Assembly: GCA_033439795.1 (NCBI GenBank)
Contig: JAUTDP010000011.1
Coordinates: forward strand, 1,674,001-1,738,000
Source of the DNA: Sordaria brevicollis
Lineage: Eukaryota > Ascomycota > Sordariomycetes > Sordariales > Sordariaceae
Reading direction: 5' to 3'
DNA length: 64,000 nt
In this document: positions 22,820 through 34,828 of the stretch, in pieces
How the letters are laid out: each line of letters opens with the position of its first letter
Numbering within the stretch: position 1 is the stretch's first letter
The notes under the pieces: model-generated
Seen by the model: the letters and a program-made list of their open reading frames with translations, nothing else
Database searches by the model: none
What the model was told of the DNA's origin: nothing
Program-made: the position numbers and the translations under genes

Positions 22820-25800
22820 GTTTTAATTAAAATATTTATAATAAAATCCTTTCGATTTTAATTTTATTATTTAAATGAATTTAGAATTATTTTTACGTTT
22901 ACGGTTAATTGGTTATTACGAATTACGTATTTATTATCCGGAGATATTCGAACGTAATATAGTAGAATATTTTTCGTTTTAATCCGTACGAATAAATAAA
23001 GGTATTAATATTAAAGACTCTCCTTTAGAAAAGGAAAGCCTTAAGGCCGATTATTTTTATTTTCGTTTAGACGAGGAGGGAGTTCTTCGTTTTCGTTAAT
23101 AAATAATAATTTTTATCGTCCTTTGAAAATTAAGTTTTTTTCCGTTTTTTCTTTTTTTAACCGATTATATACCGTTTTATCGTAGTATTATTAAATTTCG
23201 GGTCGAGGTTAATAATTATAAATTTATACCGTTAATTTAATTTGGTTACCGTTATTATTAATTAATAATTATAGCGCGATATTTATTTTTTCTTTATAGC
23301 GTCCTTTAATTATATTTTTCGATCGAAAGTTGAAAATTCTAGCGGTTATAATAATTAAGCGGCTACGTCCGTTATTAAGGGCGGTTTTATTATAATTATT
23401 ATAAGGTTTTCCGTTAGTATTTATTCCTCTATTTATTTAATTTTAGCGGTATTATTTTTTAATTTATTAATAAATAATCGATTTTTTATTCGTTTTATTT
23501 AAATATAATTAATTATTTAAATTATTATTCTTTAAATAAATTTAATTTAATCCGTACGGGCGAATTTCTCTACGAAAGCTTTTACCCGTTTATTAAAATA
23601 GAGGTCGAATAGCGGGTAAAAAATTTCTATTTTAAAATTCCGTACTAATATAACCTTATACGCTTTAATAACGATTTTTAAGTATTTAATTTAATATTTA
23701 GTTAATTCGATTATTATCTTTCGGGGTTTATTATATATTTTTATCGGTTAATAGAAGGTTAAAGCTTTATATATAATTACGTTTCGAATATATTTAGTAT
23801 AAATTTCCTTCGCGCGAGCGAAAGAGTAATTTTAAGTTTTTATAATTAATTAAATTAATATATTCGTTTAAGTTTTTATTTTCTTTTTAATAATTTCCGC
23901 GTAAATTCGATAATTAAATTTATAATTTAATTAAATATTTAGGAATTTTATTAATTCTATCGGTCGAAATATAATATCCTTAAATTAGAAAATCTCCGTT
24001 CTTAATGCCTTTATCCGCGTAAAATATATTAATTCCGTTTTATTCGTTTCGAATTCTATATTTCTCTCCCTTATTTATTTAGAATAAATTTCCTATACCG
24101 TTTAAAATATCTTATAATTCTCTTTAGTAATCTTTATTATAATAACGATATTAATATCGTTAATAAAGCCGACTGTAATTATATTTTTAACCGTAATTAA
24201 TTTATAATATAATAAAGTAATAAAGAGGATAAAAAGAATTAGGGAAAGGGGGGAGCTTTAAGGTATTTTAGCTTTTATAATATAAGGAGTAAATATTTCG
24301 TCGTCGAAGAAAAGGGAACCTCTTTATCCGTTAATAAAATTCGCTACTTATTTGAAAATTTATTATAAGAATCGTATTTCCTATAAAGTATATAATAATT
24401 ATTTATAATTAATTTTATTAAATACGCCTTTAAAATTAAAAAGTATTAATAATATAATGGTTCCGAATTTTTAAACTGTATATATAATATTTATAATAAT
24501 ACGGATAATAAATAAGGTTAAACGGTTTACTTAATTATTTATTTAACCTTTTAATAAAAAATTAAATTCTTTTGTAATTTAAGTAAATTTTTTAATAACG
24601 AACGTTTCGAAGATTTTCCCGACGTTATTTAATAGTAAAATTGGCCTCTACGCGCCGGTTAATTTTTATTATACGGTGGTTTTTTTTAGTTTTTTAAAAA
24701 CGATTACTTTCGCGTTTTTAAACCGCTATAGGAAATATTTAAAACGAAAGTTCGTAATTACGAAAGCGGTTATAATTTTTCGGAATAATTCTTTATAAAT
24801 TTTTAAAAATTTATTCGAATATTAATCGACGTTTAATATTTTATTCGGAATTATTCGAAATAAAACTTCCTAAATATCTTTTTTAATAATTAATCCGTTA
24901 ATAAATAACGAATTATTAATATTTAATAAAAGGGTTTAATCGGGTAAATAATTTATAAGGATATTTACTTTCGGGAAGAAACGTTCGGCGAGAATATTCG
25001 CTTTACTATTATAGTCTTTTATTTCTTTTATTCTTTCGTATTATTTAAGAATTAGGAATTTGGGCGGGTCTATTAATAAATGGCTTCGGGTATGGGCTTA
25101 TTTTTCGAAGGTTTAAAATTTATTTAAATTTTTTAATACCCTTTTAACGCTTTTTCGCTATATTATTTATTAAATTTTTATATTAATCCTTCTTTTCTTT
25201 ATTAATATTTTTACGAATTTTATTTAATTTAAAAATATTCTTTCTTTATATTATTTTTATTATTTCTATTTCGTATTTTTCGTCGCTATTTTATATTTTA
25301 ATATTTATTATTTCGCTCTTTTCCTTCGATTTTTTTTTTAATACAAAACGAATTCTTCTATTATATTTATAAATTCTCTATCGAATTTATCGAATATAAA
25401 TTCTAATTCTTCCTTTATATTAATTTTCGCTAAGACTGAAATCCGTTATAACGCCGTTTTTTATACTTTTTCCGCATTTATTAAACTCTAATTATAATTT
25501 TCTTCTATTTCCACTTTCTTAATTTTTCTTTTAATATAAATTTAAATTTCCTAAGGATAATAATCCGAGCCGGTTTATTCGTATTATTACGCCCCCTAAT
25601 ATTTAGTTTCGATTTTTAATATTATTTATACGTAATTGATTATCCTATTTCTTTTTTCCTATATTATATTATTTATATAAATTAATTCCCCTTTAAAGGT
25701 AATAAACTATATATATTACCGTTATATTTATATAAGGAATTTTTTAATTCTTAGGTTAATTTTATTTTTTAAATCCTAATCGGGATAATAAAAATTAAAA

Positions 25801-26330
25801 TCCCCGACGGCTACGATTTAATATTTTACCGGGGGTTTTTCTTCGAAGAATTTGAAGAGGGGAAACCCCTATTTATATTCTAATATTCTATATATTTTAA
25901 TAAGGGAATAAATCGAATAAACGGTTAATAACTCTTTTAAATTTTTAAATATTACGGAGGCTTAATTTCTTCCGACGTAGAAATTTAGGTCCTTAAAATT
26001 CTATTTCTTATTTATATAAATAACCGCCCTCCCCTTTTTTAAATAATTTACTCTAATATATTTACTACCCTATAAATAATAAATATTTTCGTTTAAATTC
26101 CTATTTGGCTTTTAAATCGCTACGATATTATAAATCTCCTTTTATTCGAATAGTAATTTCCTTCTCTTATACGATTTCCTTATATTCTAATAGAATATTT
26201 TTAATTAGATTATTAATTATTCTATAAAGGAATATTTTTTAACCCTATAAGCGGAATAAAAATAGGAATTTCTTTTTTTTAAATAATTAATTTAACGGTA
26301 GCGATTAAGCCGGCGCTACTCCGAATACCC
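22820..26330 (-). pseudogene. LINE ORF2 (L-A): endonuclease and reverse transcriptase
   Basis: The endonuclease block on the minus strand reads ELLTVYSIYSLIKTYRILEHKQGFPLFEFFEEKPPV and VGDFN-Y-P-D (about 25770-25960), the GDFNxHHPxWD motif of EEP nucleases. RT: IGKIFEAFV and RGRSTEF equivalents, FKGAFDRVNY, QGSPLSLILFILF near 24200-24260, and the active site as GFINDIN near 24160, one Asp lost. After the thumb comes FEANKTELIYF (about 24050) and ITPVRxLEIETFYPLFDFYFNK (about 23600). Tad1-clade LINE by motif order. Whether an RNase H domain is present could not be decided. Confidence 0.82.
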
Positions 26331-26339
26331 GAGCCCTAA

Positions 26340-27950
26340 GAATTCGTAAATACGTTTATTAGGCTTTTAATTATTAATTTTAATCTAATAAAAAGCCTAC
26401 TAATTTATTTACGGGTACGGCCTTTATTTCCGCTTTTAAATTCCCTTTTATAAATAATTATAATATAAACGGTAAGGGGGGTATTAGGGAAATCGATATC
26501 CTTATTATTTATTACCGCCGCCGGCTTTAATATAATACTTTTTTTAGGGTCCTTCTAGTGCGTAAATAAACGTAGCCTTTCGGCGTATTCTATAGTAATT
26601 TTCGCGATAATTTTTTTAAAAATAAAATATACCTTCTTTTTAAAGGCGTAATACCCGTATTTTCTATATAGAATATAGAAAATTAATAATTTATTTTTAT
26701 TAAATAAGTAATTCGCTTTTTTAAAACGGTCCTTATTATATTTATTTTTATTATAGCGTTTATAAACGTTAACGTTATAATAAAATTTCCTTAAATATTT
26801 TACGCCCTAATAAGTAAAATATTATTAAATATTAGCCGAAGAGGTAAATAATTTATAAATATATACGCCGCCCTTTTAAAGGAAGAATCCTTTATAAAGA
26901 ATTTCGGTTACTTTTATAATTATAACTTCTATTATAAAGAATCCCCTATCTTCGTTAATTCTTTTCTTTTATAGGCGTATTTTAATAATAAAAACGGTCG
27001 GGTTCGCCTATTATATTTTATAAATAATATCCTCTATCCTTATATATTCGGCGATATTCGTTTAAGGGAACCTTTTAGCGATTAATGCAATAATATTTAA
27101 AAATATAAACGCTTTTTCGCTAAAGACTTTCTTAATTTAAATTTAATATTATTAATATTATTTGTATATAATATCGTCGAATATAATTCTATAATTTCCG
27201 GTTATAAATAATTTCGTAGCGGTTTATATAATATTAAGGGTGCCGGTCCTTAAATCGCGAAGTATCTTTTCAATTTAAATTTTAATTTTTTTATTCGTCC
27301 GCTTCGAATATTAAATATCGATTATAATATTTCGAATAAAGAAAGTACAATTATAATTAATAGGGAGTATTTTCGGGGGGGGGGTAATAATTATAATATA
27401 TTAAAGGATAAACCCGGTCTTAGGAAAAGCGTTTTTTACAATTCCGGCTTATATTTTCAGTACTTTTTTAATATTTTTCTATAATTCTTATAGGATTATT
27501 TTCTTTAGGTCGTTAAAATCCTTTTTAATAATAATTTAATCGTTATTAATTTTATTAACTTCGGGGCGCGTTATTCTACTTTTCTTCGTAAGGATTTTTA
27601 TATATTCGTTAAATAATTTACGAATTTAATTACGGTCTTCGAACGAAATAGCGTCGTAATTTAAAGATTTATTTATTTTAGCGATAAATTTCTTTATAAT
27701 TTCGTTATTCTTTTATATTTTTTCCGAAATCTTCGTAGTGCGCGTTATATTAGGGTTGTTATAAATTAAGAATCCTACGAGCGGGTTATAGATATTATTT
27801 TCGAATTTATAATTACCGTTATTAATTATTATTAATAATAATAATATACTATCGTCGTTATAATCGTCGTAGGATATTATAAAGGACGTAAAAGACCCTT
27901 TTAAATCGATTCCCGTTATCGGTTTTCGTTTTAGAGCGCTCCTCGATTAG
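26340..27950 (-). pseudogene. LINE ORF1 (L-A)
   Basis: Minus-strand reading: GIDLKGSFTSFIIS-type loop near 27880-27913, SYDDYNDD, the charged middle, ten G on the + strand (27375-27384) giving the poly-Pro tract, then gag-like RGFFIIEVIIIKVTEILYKGFF and a Tyr-rich segment (VYKRYNKNKYNKDRF, FYIPYRKYGYYAFKKK; about 26640-26760). The Tyr positions fit zinc-knuckle Cys/His lost to RIP, though spacing is not canonical. Usual role: RNA-binding coat protein. The ATPase-like start is unusual. Confidence 0.65.
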
Positions 27951-28102
27951 AAATCGGCGTTTCTAGTTCCAAAAGTAAGTAAAATTCTTATTCCCTAATT
28001 AAATTTATAGCGCTAATATAGTATAGGGTCTATTTCCGATTCTCCGTAAGATAAAACCGTAAGTATTAAGCGCTTTAGATAAAAACCCCGGCTATATTTC
28101 TC

Positions 28103-28122
28103 GGCGCGGATTTATCCGCGCC
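28103..28122 (-). repeat. Conserved 3'-end hairpin of the LINE (L-B copy)
   Basis: GGCGCGGATTTATCCGCGCC, an 8-bp perfect stem with a 4-base loop, about 130 bases from the LINE tail. The equivalent is seen in L0 (about 1442-1460), L-A (about 21152), Ls (about 37068), L3 (about 39504), L1 (about 34680), L2 (about 46452), L4 and L5. Its position suggests a signal for reverse transcription of the RNA 3' end. Confidence 0.75.
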
Positions 28123-29799
28123 GCTTTTTCGGCGTTTTATAATCGTAGTATATATTTACCGTTAATACGATTAATATCCGTCTTATCCCTCCTATTTATT
28201 ATTACGTTAAAATATTAAACCGCCCCGCTTTTTTAATCCGCCGTTCCGTCCTTTATTTATTATTACTTTCCGCTTTCTATTCCCCTATTCGTTTACCCTT
28301 TTAATTATTATTAAACTTCCTAACCGTTAAATTTTCTTTTATTCCTTTTATCCTTTTCTTCTTCCTATTATAATTACGTTTTTATTATAATTTATATTAA
28401 CGTAAAGATTTCCCTCCTTTAAATATAAAAACCCCTTATCCCCTAAATTTTTTTAAGCTTTTTTTTCCTTTAATAATAATAATCGATTCGAAATGGCTAT
28501 TCTCCGTTAAAAATATACTAAAGCGTTCCGTAAAATAATGGAAACTTCCGATGAAAATAAAGGCGAAAATTCGTTTCCCCTTCGCCCTCCTTCGTTAACC
28601 TTTATATTTAATATAATTAATACCGGTATTAAAATTAATTTCGAATATATTATTAAACGCTTTATTAATAATAAATTCTTTTATATATTAGAAAAAGGGT
28701 AAATCCTCCTTTCGCTACGTTTTATCCTTATATTAACTTTTCCGAAACTATATTTATACTCCTCTATATTTCGCTTATACCCTTTAATTAATTAAAGCCC
28801 TTTTCTCCTTCCCGGCCGTTTTAAATTATAATACTTATATAAAAGCTATCGCTAAATCGATTTATTATATCCCTAATTATCCGAATAAATTATTATCTTT
28901 TATATTATTAACGTTTCCTATTTTAATTCGTTTTTAAATAAATTTAATTAAATTACCTAATATATTTTAATAATTTTATATTATATAATCGATACCTTTT
29001 ATAGCTTTTATAATTTTTATAATACTTTTTAAAAGAAGGTTATTAATAAAGACTTAATTAATAGCGAATTCTACGATTATTTTATCCGCCTCCGTATTAT
29101 TATTAAAGAATTTACCGGCGCGATTCGCCTTCGTTTTATTAACGACGGCTTTATTAATACCTTAAAGTAATTTATTTACTATAAAAAGTAATTAATTAAC
29201 GATTACCTCCAAAAAGGTTATTACGAACTCCTCCTTTCTAATAAAGATAATTTAATTAGCGGTTATATTCCTTTAAATAATATCCTTTATAATAATAATA
29301 ATAATTTACCCTATAGTAATAACGGTAATTTATTTTGTAATAATAGTAGTAAAATTCCCCCGAATAATAGCGGTATTCGTATACCTTCCTATAATAATTC
29401 CCTAATAGAAATTAATTCGCCGGCTATTCGTTTTACCGGTCTTATTCCTATTAATAATAATTAATTCGTTTAATATTAATTCGTAATTAATATTATACGT
29501 TAATATATTCGTTAATTCGACGAATAGAACCGTTTACTTATTAATAATAATAAAATATTAAAAGCTTTAATTAATTATAAAAAGAAATAATAATTAAATA
29601 AATTATCGCCTTTACGGCCCGATAAATTCTTAATTAAATAGAAATCCTCTTCCGTCCTTATTTTAATGTATTAATAAATAAAAGTAAAAGAAAAGGAAGA
29701 AAAGAAAATTAAAAATAACGAGCGAATTCGTTTCGCCGCTCCTTTTCTAATTCGATTATTAAGCGGTATTTATTTAATCGTCTTAATTGAAATATTTAT

Positions 29800-31449
29800 A
29801 ATAGGATTCTTTCGGCCTTAATTTTATCGTTTAAATAAATTTAGAATTATTTTTATATTTATAATTAATCGATTATTACGAATTATATATTTATTATTTA
29901 AAAATATTCGAACGTAATATAGTAAAACGTTTTTCGTTTTAATTTATATAAATAAATAAGGGTATCGATATCGGGGATTCTCCTTTAGAAAAAGAAGGCC
30001 TTAAAACCGATTATTTCTATTTTCGTTTAAACGAGGAGGGAGTTCTTCGTTTTCGTTAATAAATAATAATCTTTATTATCCTTCGAAAGTTAAATTCTCT
30101 TCCGCTTCTTCTTTTTTTAACCGATTATATACCGTTTTATTATAATATCGTTAAATTTCGGGTCGAGGTTAATAATCGTAAATTTATACCGCCGACCTAA
30201 TTTGGCTACCGCTATTATTAATTAATAATTATAGCGCGATATTTATTCTTTTTTCGTAATATCCTCCAATTATACTTTTCAATCGAGGGTTAAAAGTTCC
30301 GGCGGTTATAATAATTAAATGGGTATATTTATTACCGGGGGCGGTCCCGCTATAATCGCTATAAATTTTTTTATTAATATTTATTCCTCCGCTTATTTAA
30401 TTTTAGTAATACCGTTTTCCGGTCTATTAATAAATAATCGACTTCTTATTTATTTTATTTAAATATAATTAATTACTTAAATTATTATTCTTTAAACGAA
30501 TTTAGCCTAATTTGTATAAGTAAATTTTTCTTCGAAAGCCTTTACCCGTTTATTAAAATAGAAATCGAATAGCGGGTAAAAAATTTCCGTTTTAAAGTTC
30601 CGTATTAGCGTAATTTTATACGCCCCGGCGACGATTTTTAAATATTTAATTTAATATTTAATTAATTTAATTATTATCCCTCAAAATTTATTATATACTT
30701 TTATCGGTTAATAAAAGGCTAAAACTCTATATATAATCGCGTTTCGAATATATTTAATATAAATTTCCTTTGCGTAAATAAAGGAATAACCCTAAATTTT
30801 TATAATTAATTAAATTAATATATTCGTTTAAATTTTTATTTTCTTCTTAATAACCTTTACGTAAATTCGATAATTAAATTTATAATTTAATTAAACGTTT
30901 AAGAATTTTATTAATTCCGTCGGTCGAAATATAATATCCCCGAATTAAAAAATTTCCGTTTTTAGTACTTTCGTCCGTATAAAATATATTAATTCCGTTT
31001 TATTCGCTTCGAATTCTATATTTCTCTCCCTTATTTATTCGGAGTAAATTTCTTATACCGTTTGAAGTATCCTACAATTCTCTTCGGTAATCTTCGCTAC
31101 GGCGATAATATTAATATTATTGGCGAAGCCGACCGTAATTGTATTTTTAACTATAATTAATTTGCAATATAATAGGGTAATAAAGAGGATAAAAAGAATT
31201 AGGGAGAGGGGGGAGCCCTAAGGTACTCTGGCTTCTATAGCGTAGAGAGCGGATGTTTCGTCGTCGAAAAAGAGGGAACCTCTTTATCCGTTGACGAAAT
31301 TCGCTACCCACTCGAGAATCCATCGTGGGAGTCGCATTTCCCATAGGGTGTGTAGTAGCCACCTATAGTTGACTCTATCGAATGCGCCTTTGAAATTAAG
31401 GAGTATTAGCGACGTGACGGCTCCGAGTTTCCAGGCCGTGTGCACGGCA
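29800..31449 (-). pseudogene. LINE RT fragment (L-B), best-preserved RT core
   Basis: The least damaged RT of the window. Minus strand from 31449 reads AVHTAWKLGAVTSLILLNF, KGAFDRVNYRWLLHTLWEM, RLPRWILEWVANFVNGQRG, SLFFDDETSALYAIEARVP, stop, GSPLSLILFILF, all in one frame, with the single stop where Gln is universal (PQGSPLS). The active site reads GFANNIN (31111-31131), both Asp changed. Then FEANKTELIYF (about 31000) and the C-terminal region. An open frame at 31147-31362 in another phase is a shadow. Without its N-terminal fingers the fragment would be inactive even without RIP. Confidence 0.88.
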
Positions 31450-31469
31450 TTTCCGGTTCCAAAGCAGTT

Positions 31470-31784
31470 GTAAATAAAACTTTAATTAAAGGTTTTATCG
31501 AAAATAATTTTACACTATAGGTTACGCCTATTTTCTTCGCCCCTAAAGCTAATAAAAAATTAAAATTCTATATCAATTATCGAAAATTCAATACTATAAC
31601 CCGGAAGGATAAATACCCGTTACTTTTCATCGATAAAATTATTACCCGTATTAACTAAATTAAAATCTTTTCGAAAATCGATATCCGATAAACCTTCTAC
31701 CGAATACGCATATACCCTAACGACGAAGAACTTACAACATTCTAAACGAAATACCACGCCTACAAATATAAAATCTTACCCTTC
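31470..31784 (+). pseudogene. A2 pol, continuation (RT) ending in a deletion
   Basis: After the TSD (31470-31483) the A2 RT resumes: KGFIENNFTLQVTPIFFA, KLKFYINYRKFN, DKYPLLFIDKIITRI, KIFSKIDI, TYKYKILPF. It is collinear with A1 7350-7660. It ends at 31784-31788 within TAGA, where LINE L1 sequence begins. The rest of pol and the 3' LTR are missing. Confidence 0.88.
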
Positions 31785-33240
31785 TAGAATTCGAAGCGAA
31801 TAAAACGGAATTAATATATTTTACGCGGACGAAGGTATTAAGAACGGAGATTTTTTAATTTAGGGATATTATATTTCGATTAACGGAATTAATAAAATTC
31901 CTAAACGTTTAATTAAATTATAAATTTAATTATCGAATTTACGCGGAAGTTATTAAAAAGAAAATAAAAATTTAGACGAATACGTTAATTTAATTAATTA
32001 TAAAAATTTAGGGTTATTCCTTCGTTTATACGAAGGAAATTTATATTAAATATATTCAAAGCGCGATTATATATAGAACTTTAACCTTTTATTAATCGAT
32101 AAAAATATATAATAAACCCCGAAGGATAATAATCGGATTAGTTAAATATTAAATTAAATATTTGAAAATTGTCGCTAAGGTATATAAGGTTACGCCAATA
32201 TAGAATTTTGAAATAGAAATTTTTTATCCGCTATTCGATTTCTATTTTAATAAATAGGTAAGGGTTTTCGAAGAGAAATTCGTTTATACGGATTAGGTTA
32301 AATTCGTTCGAAGAATAGTAATTTAAATAATTAATTGCATTTAAATAAAACGAATAAGAGGTCGATTATTTATTAATAAATTGGAAAACGGTATTATTAA
32401 AATTAGATAAGCGGAAGAATAGATACTAACGGAGAATTTTATAGCGATTATAGCGGGACCGCCTTTAATAATAGGCGTATTCGCTTAATTATTATAACCG
32501 TTAGAATTTTTAACCTTCGATCGAAAAGTATAATTAAAGGATATTATAAAGAGAGAATAAGTATTATATTATAATTATTAATTAATAATAATAGTAATTA
32601 AATTAGGTCGGTAATATAAATTTACGATTATTAATTTCGACCCGAAATTTAATAATATTATAATAAAACGGTATATAATCGGTTAAAAAAAGAAGAAGCG
32701 GAAGAGAATTTAACCTTCGGAGGATAATAAGGATTATTATTTATTAACGAAATTAAAGAATTCCCTCTTCGTTTAAGCGAGAATAAAAGTAATCGGCTTT
32801 AAAGCTTTCTTTTTTTAAAAGAGAATCCCCGATATTAATACCCTTATTTATTCGTACGGATTAAAATAGGAAACGTTTTATTATATTACGTTCGAATATC
32901 TTTGGATAATAAATACGTAATTTATAATAATTAATTGGCCGTAAACGTAAAAATAATTTTAAATTTATTTAAATAATAGAATTAGGGCCGAAAGAATTTT
33001 ATTATAAGTATTTCGGTTAGGATAATTAAATAAATATTATTTAATAATCGAATTAGAAAAGGAGTGGCGAAACGAATTCGTTCGCTATTTTTAATTTTCT
33101 TTTTTTCTTTTTCTTTTACTTTTATTTATTAATATATTAGAACGAAGATAGGGGAGGATTTCTATTTAATTAAAAGTCTATCGGGCCGCGAAGGCGATAA
33201 TTTATTTAATTATTATTTTTTTTTATAATTAATTAAAGCT
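31785..33240 (+). pseudogene. LINE ORF2 C-terminal part (L1)
   Basis: In one frame at first: FEANKTELIYFTRTKVLRTEIL, then FRLTELIKFLNV (about 31870-31910), the strand preceding the RT thumb in LINEs. Next is a connection region IVAKVYKVTPIQNFEIEIFYPLFDFYFNK near 32165-32260, familiar from Tad1-type ORF2. Further down QLRPEIQQYYNKTVYNRLKK-like text appears near 32625-32690. No clear RNase H catalytic set was found. Confidence 0.7.
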
Positions 33241-34828
33241 TTTAATATTTTATTATTATTGGCGAATAAATAGTTCTATTCGTCGAATTAACGAATATAT
33301 TAGCGTATAGTATTAATTACGAATTAATATTAAGCGAATTAATTACTATTAATAGGAATAAGACCGGTAAGACGAATAGCCGGCGAATTAATTTCTATTA
33401 GGGAATTATTACGGGAAGGTATATAAATATTATTATTATTCGGAGGAATTTTACCATTATTATTATAAAGTAAATTACTATTACCGCTATAGGGTAAATT
33501 ATTATTATTATTACGAGGGATATTATTTAAAAGAATACGACCGCCGATTAAATTATCCTTATTGGAAAGGAGGAGTTCGTAATAGCCTTTTTGGAAGTAA
33601 TTATTAATTAATTATTTTCTATAGTAAATAAATTATTTTAAAGTATTAGTAAAATTATTATTAATAAAATAAAGGCGAATCGTACCGGTAAATTCCTTAA
33701 TAATAATATAGAAGCGGATAAAATAATTACGGAATTTACTACTAATTAGGTTTTTATTAACAACCTTCTCTTAAAAAGTATTATAGAAATTATAAAAGCC
33801 GCGAAATATATCGATTATATAATATAAAACCGTTAAAATATATTAAAAAATTTAATTAAATTTATTTAAAAACGAATTAAAGTAGGAAATATTAATAATA
33901 TAAAAAATAATAATTTATTTAAGTAATTAGGGATATAGTAGGTCGATTTAATAATAGCCTTTATATAAATATTATAACCCGGGACGGTCGAAAAGGCGAA
34001 AAGGGCTTTAATTAATTAGAAGGTATAAACGAAATACGGGGGAATACGAATATAATTTTAAAGAGATTAATATAAGGATAGAACGTAATAGAGGGAAAAT
34101 TTACCCTTTCTCCAATATATAGAAGAATTTATTATTAATAAAGCGTTTAATAATACGTTCGAAATTAATTTTAATATCGGTATTAATTATATTAAATATA
34201 AAAGTCGGCGAAGGAAAGTAAAAAGGAAACGAATTTTTATTTTTATTTTCGTTAAAAGTTTTTATTATTTTACGGAGCGTTTTAATACATTTTTAATAAG
34301 GAGTAATTATTTCGAATTAATTATTATTATTAAAGGAAGGAAAAATTTAAAAAGGCCCGGGGGATAAAGGGTTTTTATATTTAAAGGAGGGAAATCCTTA
34401 TATTAATATAAATTATAATAGAAATGTAATTATAATAAAAGGAAGAAGGGAATAAAAGGAATAAAGGAAAATTTAACGGTTAAGAGGTTTAATAGTAATT
34501 AAAAGGGTAAATAAATAGAAGAATAAAAGGTAGGAGGCGGTAATAAATAGGGGATAGGATAGCGGATTAAAAAAGCGGAACGGTTTAATATTCTAACGTA
34601 ATAGTAAATAAAAGGGATAAAATAAATATTAATTGCGTTGGCGGTAAGTATATACCGCGATTGTAAAACGCCGAAGAAGCGGCGCGGATAGGTCCGCGCT
34701 AAGAAATATAGCCGGGGTTTTTATCCGGGGCGCGTAACGCTTATAATTTTATCTTACGGGGAATCGGAGATAGACCCTATACTATATTAGCGCTATAGAT
34801 TTAGTTAGGGAATAAGAATTTTATTTAC
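33241..34828 (+). other. LINE 3' region of L1, coding content unresolved
   Basis: Equivalent of 1-1587. Asn/Ile- or Leu-rich low complexity at 33390-33560, charged text further on, then the 3' hairpin near 34680 and the tail. No frame can be chosen. Confidence 0.6.

Larger units (their letters stand above)
21015..27973 (-). mobile_element. LINE copy L-A, full length
   Basis: About 6.96 kb on the minus strand, from TTTTGGAACTAG (5' end, near 27973) to the GAATCTTACTT tail at 21015. The order on the minus strand is ORF1, ORF2 (endonuclease, RT, RT C-terminal region), then a ~1.6-kb 3' region. It is joined head-to-tail to L-B at 27973/27974. RIP damage is heavy throughout. Confidence 0.9.
27974..31467 (-). 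mobile_element. LINE copy L-B, 5'-deleted, tandem with L-A
   Basis: Minus strand. The tail at 27974 abuts the 5' end of L-A. The copy runs up into the RT at about 31450, where it is fused to the 18-base LINE 5' terminus CTGCTTTGGAACCGGAAA (31450-31467). Endonuclease and ORF1 are absent. The right flank is the TSD at 31470. The last 320 bp (31147-31467) is strikingly poor in RIP changes. Confidence 0.9.
31785..34828 (+). mobile_element. LINE copy L1, 3' part
   Basis: Starts in ORF2 just after the RT core (EFEANKTELIYFTRTKVLRTEIL) and runs to the GAATAAGAATTTTATTTAC tail at 34828, followed by the L1 TSD and element B. The L1 segment between ORF1 and this point, and the A2 3' half, are both gone, so one deletion can explain the junction. 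Confidence 0.85.

Noticed and set aside
31147..31362. 71-codon minus-strand frame
   Set aside because: A shifted phase of the LINE RT; the true frame shows FDRVNY, QRGSLFFDDE and GSPLSLILF.
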